Shown here: piece after piece, positions 41,317-48,940 of the stretch
Position numbering within the stretch: the stretch's first letter is position 1
Layout of the letters: every line of letters begins with the position of its first letter
Source of the DNA: Lachnospira sp. UBA2821
Lineage (GTDB): Bacteria; Bacillota; Clostridia; Lachnospirales; Lachnospiraceae
Direction: 5' to 3'
DNA length: 51,298 nucleotides
Assembly (NCBI GenBank): GCA_002351535.1
Contig: DEGR01000001.1
Coordinates: forward strand, 1 to 51,298
Notes under the pieces: generated by a model
The model's input: the letters and a program-made list of their open reading frames with translations, nothing else
Databases searched by the model: none
Told to the model about the DNA's origin: nothing
Program-made: the position numbers and the translations under genes

Positions 41317-42333
41317 ATGGATAAATATGATATTGGTATAAAAAGAATTATAGTTCATATTCTGGAATCATCAGTTGGGGTTCCTGTATTATCAGAAAAA
41401 GAACTTGATTATGGTTCTGAATTTGGTGAATTTATAAGGGAGCATATATATAAAATATATACCAGTGACGATATTAAAAGATGCAGTTTTTATGAAAATG
41501 AATCAGAGATATTTGAACTTTTGTCAGGATATGAAGAAGAAAATTTTGAGGAGATAAGCAGGAGAATTGCACAAAAATTATATGAAATAATGAATAGTAA
41601 TATAGAGATTCCTGCCGCTGACCTCATTATTGTTGAGTACACACTTAACCGTGCAAAATATCTCGCACTTCTTAAAATGAATTATAAGTCATTATATACT
41701 CATATAACAAACTATGACGAATATGGAAATGTTAATGATGTGATAATGCATAAAGCATTACTTCCAGGAGAGTCTCAGAAATTATCTGAAGCGGCATTAA
41801 TTAACCTTGAAGATTTAAGTTTAAGCATTGTAGAAAAAAAATATGATATAAATGGGCAGAAGGAGAATTATTTTTCTAAAAGATTTTTACAGTGCAGCAG
41901 CAAATTATCGCAGAAGACAAAACTTAATATTGTGGCAAAGGCAGTTGAGAAGGTTCAGGAGAAACATATAGAAGAAAATGAGCAATATGAAGCAAAGATG
42001 AAGGCAAAGAGTATAATTCATAATGACCTTCAGGAACAGGGAGCCATAACACCGGCAGCTATTGCAGAAAAAGTATTTGAAGACCAGCCGGAATTACAGA
42101 AAGAATTTGTTGAGCAAATTGAAAAATACAATATAAGTGAGGAAGAAATAGCACCACAGAATGACTCGACTATAAGAAAGTATCAGAAACAATGCATTAC
42201 TACAGATACGGGAATTGAGATAAAGATACCGATGGAACAGTATGACAATCCTGATTGCATAGAATTTATAACTAATCAGGATGGAACAGTGTCAGTTATG
42301 ATAAAGAATATAGGAAAATTGTTTTCAAAATAA
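41317..42333 (+). CDS. Nucleoid-associated protein, NdpA/YejK (NA37) type
   Basis: A 338-residue protein beginning DIGIKRIIVHILESSVGVPVLSEKELD, which matches the opening of the NA37 family, with long helical middle and the usual length. Escherichia coli YejK binds the nucleoid; the role in Firmicutes is not established. GGAGG lies about 7 nt before the ATG. The terminator just upstream implies either read-through or initiation within the short gap. Confidence 0.75.
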   Translation: MDKYDIGIKRIIVHILESSVGVPVLSEKELDYGSEFGEFIREHIYKIYTSDDIKRCSFYENESEIFELLSGYEEENFEEISRRIAQKLYEIMNSNIEIPAADLIIVEYTLNRAKYLALLKMNYKSLYTHITNYDEYGNVNDVIMHKALLPGESQKLSEAALINLEDLSLSIVEKKYDINGQKENYFSKRFLQCSSKLSQKTKLNIVAKAVEKVQEKHIEENEQYEAKMKAKSIIHNDLQEQGAITPAAIAEKVFEDQPELQKEFVEQIEKYNISEEEIAPQNDSTIRKYQKQCITTDTGIEIKIPMEQYDNPDCIEFITNQDGTVSVMIKNIGKLFSK

Positions 42334-42376
42334 AGTGATGGGAATGTGATAAAAAACTGAAAAAAATTATAAGTGG

Positions 42377-42405
42377 TTGTTTAATACATAAATTGATGTT
42401 ATAAT
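42377..42405 (+). promoter_or_regulatory. Promoter of the PPIase-like lipoprotein gene
   Basis: TTGTTT (42377-42382) and a perfect TATAAT (42400-42405) are separated by 17 nt; the ATG lies 51 nt downstream. Confidence 0.65.
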
Positions 42406-42456
42406 CACATTCGGTTTATCTTTAGATATAGATATGAAAGGAAAGGAATTTATAAA

Positions 42457-43590
42457 ATGAAGAAAAAGATATTTGCAAGTAAAGTTCTTGCGTTAGCAAT
42501 AGGTGTATCAATAGTTGCATCTATGGCAGGATGTGGTAAGTCATCTAAAAGTGCTACAGATTATGTTAAGCTTGGAGATTACAAAAATCTTGAAGTGGAT
42601 TTAACAGTTAAGACAGTAACAGATGAGGAAGTACAGAGTCAGATAGATAGTGACCTTAAAGATAATTCAACTAATGAGGAAGTGACAGACCGTACAGCGG
42701 TTCAGGATGGAGATATAGTTAATCTTAATATGACGGCTACTGTTGATGGAGAAGATTTCGAAAATGGAGATGTTGATGATTATGACTATACACTTGGCAG
42801 TAACGAGTATGGCGAAGAATTCAACACAGGTCTTATTGGAAAAAATAAAGGTGAACAGTTTGAATTGACTGCAACACTTCCAGAAGATTATGAGAATGAT
42901 ACATATGCTGGAAAATCAGCAGTGTTTAAAATTACAATTAATTCTATAAAGAAAGAAGTTGTTCCGGAGTTTAATGATGAATTTGTAAAGAAAGTTTCTG
43001 ATGACTGTAAGACAACTGATGAATATAGAGAATATGTAAGAAAAGATTTACAGAAGACAGAGGATGATAATAATTTGACATCAGCTAAGGATGATTTATT
43101 ATCTTCAGCGGTAGCAAATTCAAAGGTAAGCGGATGTCCTGATAAGCTTTACAATTTGTATTATAACCAGATGACAAATGATTATACTAATTATGCCAGT
43201 CAATGGGGAATGGATTTTGACTCATTTATAACAAATTATATGGGAATGGACCTTGATGCATTTAAGGACTTCGTTCTTGACCAGGTATATGAGATGGAAG
43301 TTGTTAAAACAATAGCAACAAAGGAAAAGATTAAAGTAACATCTGATGAGTATAAGAAAAATGTCAAGAAAGTTGTTGAAGACAATGGATGGGATTCTGT
43401 AGATGAATTAGAAGATTCTTACAGTAAAGAATATCTCGAAAACAGTATGTTAAAAGATGAAGTTGAGGATTTCCTTTATGATAATGCTAAAGTTACAAAA
43501 GTAGATGCAGCGGAAGAGGAGACAGAATCTCTAGAAGAAAATACAGAAACAGATGCGGCAACAGATGAGAGTGAATCAGCAGCAGAATAA
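42457..43590 (+). CDS. Trigger-factor-like peptidyl-prolyl isomerase lipoprotein
   Basis: A 377-residue lipoprotein: signal peptide 1-25 and lipobox SMAGC with acylated Cys26. An FKBP-type domain (about 85-170, VQDGDIVNLNMTATVDGE ... GLIGKNKGEQFELTATLPEDY) is followed by a helical region resembling the trigger factor C-terminal chaperone domain. The ribosome-binding N-domain of true trigger factor is missing. It would fold proteins outside the membrane, comparable in role to PrsA. The last 30 residues are a Glu/Thr/Ala-rich tail. Confidence 0.85.
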   Translation: MKKKIFASKVLALAIGVSIVASMAGCGKSSKSATDYVKLGDYKNLEVDLTVKTVTDEEVQSQIDSDLKDNSTNEEVTDRTAVQDGDIVNLNMTATVDGEDFENGDVDDYDYTLGSNEYGEEFNTGLIGKNKGEQFELTATLPEDYENDTYAGKSAVFKITINSIKKEVVPEFNDEFVKKVSDDCKTTDEYREYVRKDLQKTEDDNNLTSAKDDLLSSAVANSKVSGCPDKLYNLYYNQMTNDYTNYASQWGMDFDSFITNYMGMDLDAFKDFVLDQVYEMEVVKTIATKEKIKVTSDEYKKNVKKVVEDNGWDSVDELEDSYSKEYLENSMLKDEVEDFLYDNAKVTKVDAAEEETESLEENTETDAATDESESAAE

Positions 43591-44011
43591 TAGAAGTGAT
43601 ATAGCAAATCTGTTAAAGGAAAAGGTATCTTTTCTATTAATTGTATCAGTGTATATTGCAGTAACTTCCATATTGCACATAGGATGTCCAATTAAGAAAA
43701 TTACAGGGATATCATGTATGGGATGTGGTATGTCGAGAGCTGTAATTAGTGCATTAAGATTTGATTTTGCAAAGGCATTTTCATTTCATCCGCTTTTTAT
43801 ATTAGTTATAGTCGGAATACCGTTTTTTATATTTTGGGAAAAAATACCACGCAGGCTCGGATTAACACTTTTGTGGCTAATTGTGATAATATTTTTTATT
43901 GTATATATAATAAGAATGGTATATTTTAGGAATGATGTCATACAGTTTGCGCCTGAGAAGGGTTATATAGGTCAAATGTTTATGTATATACTAAATCAAA
44001 TAAAATTATAG
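43553..44011 (+). CDS. DUF2752-family membrane protein
   Basis: A protein of up to 152 residues with the DUF2752 signature CPIKKITGISCMGCGMSRA followed by hydrophobic helices (about 24-42, 83-98, 104-124). The function is unknown. The start is uncertain: ATG 43553, ATG 43565 and GTG 43571 all lie inside the end of the lipoprotein gene and none has a clear ribosome site, so translation is probably coupled to it. A strong terminator follows. Confidence 0.75.
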   Translation: MRQQMRVNQQQNNRSDIANLLKEKVSFLLIVSVYIAVTSILHIGCPIKKITGISCMGCGMSRAVISALRFDFAKAFSFHPLFILVIVGIPFFIFWEKIPRRLGLTLLWLIVIIFFIVYIIRMVYFRNDVIQFAPEKGYIGQMFMYILNQIKL

Positions 44012-44036
44012 GGATGTTTGTATTCTGATTATTTAG

Positions 44037-44089
44037 ACACCTGATAATTAATCGATAGATATTATATCTGATTAATTATCAGGTGTTTT
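44037..44089 (+). terminator. Intrinsic terminator after the DUF2752 gene
   Basis: A perfect 17-bp stem, 44037-44053 with 44070-44086, closes a 16-nt loop and is followed by TTT. Confidence 0.85.
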
Positions 44090-44165
44090 GCTTGAAAAGT
44101 AATGTATAATAATGTATTATGTTAAGTGGCAGTTTTACAATGATAAAAGAAAGAGGTGCAGATAT

Positions 44166-45332
44166 ATGAGTAATGTAGTAATAAGTGATTCTATTAAATA
44201 TATTGGAGTGGATGACCATGATATAGATTTATTTGAGAGTCAGTATGTAGTTCCTAATGGAGTATCATATAACTCATATGTTATTATGGATGAAAAGATA
44301 GCAGTTATGGACACTGCTGATAAGAGAGTTACAGACAAATGGTTTGAAAATCTTTCGGGAGTGTTAGGAGACAGAAAACCGGATTATCTTGTTGTTTCGC
44401 ATATGGAACCTGACCATGCATCTAATGTTGAGAATTTTATAAAGAAATATCCGGAGGCAAAGATTGTTGGAAATGCGAAAACTTTTGCAATGATACCACA
44501 GTTCTTTGAGACAGAGCTTGCTGATGACAAAAAAGTTGTTGTAAAAGAAGGAGATGAACTTTCATTAGGTGAACATACACTTGTGTTTGTGATGGCTCCA
44601 ATGGTACATTGGCCTGAGGTTATGGTTGAATATGAGAAAAAAGAAAAAGTATTATTCAGCGCAGATGGATTTGGAAAATTTGGAGCACTTGATACAGATG
44701 AAGACTGGGCATGTGAGGCCAGAAGATATTATTTTAATATTGTAGGTAAATATGGTGCACAGGTTCAGGCACTGCTCAAAAAAGCGGCTGCACTTGATAT
44801 TGATACTATATGTCCTCTTCACGGACCGATTCTTAAAGAAAATCTTGGATATTATATTGATAAATATAATGTATGGAGCAGCTATGAGCCGGAAGATAAA
44901 GGAATACTTGTAGCATATGCATCAATTCATGGCAATACAGCAGAGGCTGCAAAAACATTTGCCAAAATGTTAGAAGATGCAGGAGCAGAGAAAGTTGCTT
45001 TAACAGACCTTTCAAGGGATGATATGGCAGAGGCTGTTGAGGATGCATTCAGATATGACAGACTTGTACTCGCTGCAGCTACATATGATGGTGGTATATT
45101 CCCTTGCATGGAAGATTTCTTGCATCATCTTAAAGCGAAGAATTATCAGAAGAGAGTTGTGGGACTTATTGAAAATGGTTCATGGGCACCTATGGCTGCA
45201 AAGAATATGAGAGCAATTCTGGATACAATGAAAGACATTACTGTTCTTGATATGGTAGTTTCTATAAAGTCAGTTTTGAAAGACGAAAATATGGCTGACA
45301 TGAATAAGCTTAAGGATGAACTTATAAAGTAA
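44166..45332 (+). CDS. fprA: A-type flavodiiron protein FprA
   Basis: A 388-residue enzyme reducing oxygen or nitric oxide to protect anaerobes. The metallo-beta-lactamase-like domain has the diiron ligands HMEPDH (79-84), a further His in MVHWPEVM, and CPLHGP. The flavodoxin domain starts at about 248 with VAYASIHGNTAEAA, the FMN phosphate loop. The ATG at 44166 has AGAGGTG upstream; the open frame reaches back to 44112 but without a ribosome site. It appears monocistronic, with the histidine-phosphatase fusion starting 48 nt later. Confidence 0.92.
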   Translation: MSNVVISDSIKYIGVDDHDIDLFESQYVVPNGVSYNSYVIMDEKIAVMDTADKRVTDKWFENLSGVLGDRKPDYLVVSHMEPDHASNVENFIKKYPEAKIVGNAKTFAMIPQFFETELADDKKVVVKEGDELSLGEHTLVFVMAPMVHWPEVMVEYEKKEKVLFSADGFGKFGALDTDEDWACEARRYYFNIVGKYGAQVQALLKKAAALDIDTICPLHGPILKENLGYYIDKYNVWSSYEPEDKGILVAYASIHGNTAEAAKTFAKMLEDAGAEKVALTDLSRDDMAEAVEDAFRYDRLVLAAATYDGGIFPCMEDFLHHLKAKNYQKRVVGLIENGSWAPMAAKNMRAILDTMKDITVLDMVVSIKSVLKDENMADMNKLKDELIK

Positions 45333-45380
45333 CAGATATAACTTAAATATAGTTACATTTACAATGAACAGGAGAAACAG

Positions 45381-47081
45381 GTGAAACTTTATATAATCAG
45401 GCATGGCGAGACAGAATGGAATAAACTTAAAAGACTTCAGGGAAGAACCAATATCAGGTTAAGTGATAAAGGTATAGAATTAGCTAAAAAGACTGCTATA
45501 GGAATGAAGGATATTAATATTGACCTTGCTATAACAAGTCCACTCGACAGGGCATACGATACAGCAAAGTATGTTATTGGAGATAGAGACATTCCAATTA
45601 TTAAAGATGACAGACTTATGGAGATATCATTTGGTGACTGGGAAGGAGAATTATCTGTAGGTGGAAATACAATTGTAGAAGAAAAAATGAATACATTTTT
45701 TAAGAACCCGATGCATTTTGATAAGGCTCCGGGTGGTGAGAGCATTCGTGATGTATGTATCCGCACAAAGAATTTTTATGACGAGATAGTCTCTAAACAG
45801 GAATATGAAGATAAATCAATTCTCATTTCAACGCATGGTTGCGCAGGCAGATGCCTTTTATGCAATTTCTTTGAAACAGAAGGATATACTGAAAGAAATG
45901 ATATGGACATATGGAGAGGCTGTGTACCTAAGAATTGTTCAGTTACAATTGTAAATGTAAAAAATGGAAAAGGAACAATAGAGGAACTTGACCATATATA
46001 TTATAGCGATATTCCGGATGATATTATGCCGGTGCATAAGAGAAGGGAAAGATATAAGGGTAAGTATCCTAAAAAATATAGTGAGAAATATAAAGAACTT
46101 CAGCCTGAAAAATATGCTGATACAATTGAAAAAGTTAAGAGTAAAGGTAGTACTCCGGCAGGAATGCACATATCCATTATGGTTGATGAAATACTTGATT
46201 TCCTTGATATAAAACCCGGCCAGCATGGGCTTGACGCAACATTGGGATATGGCGGTCATACAAAAGCAATGCTTGAGAAGCTTGATGGTCATGGGACTAT
46301 ATATGCACTTGATATTGACCCTATAGAGAGTGCAAAGACAAAAGAACGATTACGAAAGCAGGGCTTTGGTGAGGACATACTTAAAATACGAAATATTAAT
46401 TTTGCTGATATAGATAAAGTATCGGAAGAAGCAGGAAAGTTTGACTTTGTTCTGGCTGATTTAGGTGTGTCGTCAATGCAGATTGATAATCCGGAGAGAG
46501 GCTTTACATTCAAGTCTGACGGACCTCTTGACTTAAGGCTTAATCCAAATGAAGGGGAGTCTGCTGCCGAAAGACTTAAAAGTATTACCCGGGAAGAGTT
46601 TGAAGGAATGCTTATAGAGAATTCAGATGAACCATATGCGGCAGAGATTGCAAGAGAAGTCATGGGAAGGATAAAGAGCGGCAGAGGTGTTGAAACCACA
46701 TGGGAGCTTAAAGATGCTATTGAAAAGGTTCTCGAAAAAGTATATAAACAGGAAAAGATATATTCCGACAGGGATAAAAAAGAATTATTAAAGAAGACAT
46801 GCCAGAGAACATTTCAGGCTTTAAGGATAGATGTAAACAGTGAATTTGAAGTGTTGTACAGCTTTTTGGATAAATTACCGGGAATTCTCAATCCCGGAGG
46901 AAGAGCTGCGATACTTACATTTCATTCCGGAGAAGACAGACTTGTTAAAAAGTCATTTAAAAAGTTTTATAAAGAAGGAATATATTCCGAAATAGCAGAT
47001 AATGTTATACGCCCCTCTGCTAAAGAATGTGCTATGAATGGAAGAGCACGCTCAACGAAAATGCGCTGGGCGGTAAAATAG
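45381..47081 (+). CDS. Histidine phosphatase fused to an RsmH-type methyltransferase
   Basis: A 566-residue fusion. Residues 1 to about 210 are a phosphoglycerate-mutase-like histidine phosphatase with RHGETEWN (His8), LAITSPLDRAYDTA, GDWEGE and ISTHGCAGR. A basic Tyr/Lys-rich linker (about 220-262) leads to an RsmH-like SAM methyltransferase: GLDATLGYGGHTKAM (from 283), LADLGVSSMQIDNPERGFTF, PLDLRLN, and C-terminal AILTFHSGEDRLVKKSF. RsmH makes N4-methyl-C1402 in 16S rRNA. The divergent motifs and location away from cell-wall genes suggest a second paralogue. The GTG start follows AGGAG. Confidence 0.92.
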   Translation: MKLYIIRHGETEWNKLKRLQGRTNIRLSDKGIELAKKTAIGMKDINIDLAITSPLDRAYDTAKYVIGDRDIPIIKDDRLMEISFGDWEGELSVGGNTIVEEKMNTFFKNPMHFDKAPGGESIRDVCIRTKNFYDEIVSKQEYEDKSILISTHGCAGRCLLCNFFETEGYTERNDMDIWRGCVPKNCSVTIVNVKNGKGTIEELDHIYYSDIPDDIMPVHKRRERYKGKYPKKYSEKYKELQPEKYADTIEKVKSKGSTPAGMHISIMVDEILDFLDIKPGQHGLDATLGYGGHTKAMLEKLDGHGTIYALDIDPIESAKTKERLRKQGFGEDILKIRNINFADIDKVSEEAGKFDFVLADLGVSSMQIDNPERGFTFKSDGPLDLRLNPNEGESAAERLKSITREEFEGMLIENSDEPYAAEIAREVMGRIKSGRGVETTWELKDAIEKVLEKVYKQEKIYSDRDKKELLKKTCQRTFQALRIDVNSEFEVLYSFLDKLPGILNPGGRAAILTFHSGEDRLVKKSFKKFYKEGIYSEIADNVIRPSAKECAMNGRARSTKMRWAVK

Positions 47082-47100
47082 AAAGGTAAGGTTAAAAGAG

Positions 47101-48825
47101 ATGAAATTAGACAAGATAATTGGTGACAGGTTTAAAGAAAGACCTGCAGACTGTGTAGTTGACAGCCATGCATTAATGGTAAGGGGAGGATACATGAAAT
47201 ATGTGGCAAACGGTATTTATTCACAGTTTCCTCCGCTTAAACGTGTTACGAAGAAAATAGAGCAGATTATTCGTGAAGAAATGGATAGAATTGACGGACA
47301 GGAAGTTATGTTTCCGGTTGTTATGCCTGCTGATATATGGGAAGAATCAGGAAGATATGAAAGTATTGGAAATGAACTTTTAAGATTCAAGGATAGAAGT
47401 GGAAGTAAAATGGTCCTTGGTATGACTCATGAAGAAGCTGCTGTTCATCTTGTAAGGGAATACGCAAATACATATACAAAGTATCCTTTTATGATATACC
47501 AGATACAGACGAAATTCAGGGATGAGGCCAGACCAAGAGCCGGTCTTATAAGAGTAAGAGAATTTACGATGAAAGATGCATATTCATTCCATACATCACA
47601 GGAGGATTTGGAAAAATATTATGATGTATGTTATGAAGCATATAACAGAATATTTGCAAGAGCAGGTGTTCCAGAAGTTGTTACGGTAAAATCCGATTCA
47701 GGAATGATGGGCGGAAATGTATCTCATGAGTATATGCTTCTTACAGCTATAGGTGAGGATTCAATAGCGATATGTGACGAATGTGGTTATAGTGCAAATA
47801 TGGAAGCTGCTGAAAATATAACAGAGCTTGAGAATAAATTAGACAGGGCTGAGATAGAAAAAGTTGAAACACCACATAAAGAGACTATAGAGGATGTGTG
47901 CGAATATCTTCATAGTGATGTAAAGAATTCATGCAAGGCTGTTGTATATCAGAAAAATGAAAATGACGAATATGTTGTTGTATTCGTAAGGGGTGACCTT
48001 GAAGTAAATGAAACTAAAGTCAGAAACTTTATTGGTTCAGAGATACATCCGGCAGTTATTACAGAGGAATCAGGACTTAAAGCAGGATATATCGGACCAT
48101 ATAATCAGAATGCAAAATGCACGATATTATATGATAATTCATTAAAAGGAATAGAAAATATTGTATGTGGTGCTAATGAAGTCGGATATCATTACACAGG
48201 AGTGTGCATGGAAAGAGATATCCCTGATGCAGAGTATGGTGACTTTACAAAGATACTTGAAGGTGGTATATGTCCAAAATGTGGAAAACATACTATAAAG
48301 ATTTCAAGAGGTATTGAGGTTGGTAATATATTCCAGCTTGGAACTAAATATACAAAAGCAATGGGGATGAAGTATACAGATAAAGATGGTAATCTTCAGT
48401 ATCCTATTATGGGATGCTACGGAATTGGTGTCGGAAGACTTGCAGCATCAGTATGCGAGGCACATCACGATGATTATGGTCCAATATGGCCAATATCAAT
48501 TGCACCTTGGGAAGTTCATCTTTGCTGTTTAAGACCTGATGATGAAGAAGTAAAGGCAGTGGCAGATAATATCTATGATGAACTCATAAAATCAGGTACA
48601 GAAGTTGTATATGATGACAGAAAAGTCCGTCCCGGTGTTATGTTTTCGGATGCAGACCTCTTGGGCGTGCCTGTAAGAGTAATTGTAAGTCCAAAGAATC
48701 TGAAAGAAAATCTTTGTGAGATTGTAACAAGGGATAAGTCTGTATCTGTAAAAGTACCTGTAGAAGATACAGTTTCAGAGATTAAAAAATTAGTAGAAAA
48801 GCTTTATGCAGATCTTAATGCATAA
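47101..48825 (+). CDS. proS: Prolyl-tRNA synthetase
   Basis: A 574-residue class II synthetase of the bacterial type with motif 2 TKFRDEARPRAGLIRVREFTMKD split by a normal loop, an insertion (editing) domain at about 230-400, motif 3 CYGIGVGRL, and a C-terminal anticodon-binding domain. The insertion normally clears misacylated Ala-tRNA(Pro). It begins 19 nt after the fusion gene with GAAAGGTAAGG upstream, and no T-box leader is present. A terminator follows. Confidence 0.96.
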   Translation: MKLDKIIGDRFKERPADCVVDSHALMVRGGYMKYVANGIYSQFPPLKRVTKKIEQIIREEMDRIDGQEVMFPVVMPADIWEESGRYESIGNELLRFKDRSGSKMVLGMTHEEAAVHLVREYANTYTKYPFMIYQIQTKFRDEARPRAGLIRVREFTMKDAYSFHTSQEDLEKYYDVCYEAYNRIFARAGVPEVVTVKSDSGMMGGNVSHEYMLLTAIGEDSIAICDECGYSANMEAAENITELENKLDRAEIEKVETPHKETIEDVCEYLHSDVKNSCKAVVYQKNENDEYVVVFVRGDLEVNETKVRNFIGSEIHPAVITEESGLKAGYIGPYNQNAKCTILYDNSLKGIENIVCGANEVGYHYTGVCMERDIPDAEYGDFTKILEGGICPKCGKHTIKISRGIEVGNIFQLGTKYTKAMGMKYTDKDGNLQYPIMGCYGIGVGRLAASVCEAHHDDYGPIWPISIAPWEVHLCCLRPDDEEVKAVADNIYDELIKSGTEVVYDDRKVRPGVMFSDADLLGVPVRVIVSPKNLKENLCEIVTRDKSVSVKVPVEDTVSEIKKLVEKLYADLNA

Positions 48826-48845
48826 TGGCATATAAATCGTGATAT

Positions 48846-48880
48846 AAAAGCAGGCTCTTTGTATAAAGAGCTTGCTTTTG
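48846..48880 (+). terminator. Intrinsic terminator after proS
   Basis: GCTCTTT pairs with AAAGAGC around GTAT; AAAGCA and TGCTTT extend the stem across a small mismatch, with a T-rich tail. Confidence 0.8.
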
Positions 48881-48901
48881 TGTTGTAAAGAATAGTATAA
48901 T
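48872..48901 (+). promoter_or_regulatory. Promoter of the CotH gene, overlapping the proS terminator
   Basis: TTGCTT (48872-48877) and TATAAT (48896-48901) are spaced by 18 nt. The -35 box lies in the right arm of the terminator. Confidence 0.55.
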
Positions 48902-48940
48902 CAATGATGGTACATTTATATTTATCAAAGGAGGTTTTAC

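Noticed and set aside
44112..44165. 18-residue N-terminal extension of FprA
   Set aside because: No ribosome site at 44112; ATG 44166 follows AGAGGTG and the family begins at this point.
47082..47100. T-box riboswitch ahead of proS
   Set aside because: The gap is only 19 nt and holds just a ribosome site; no leader of the needed size exists here or before gltX.
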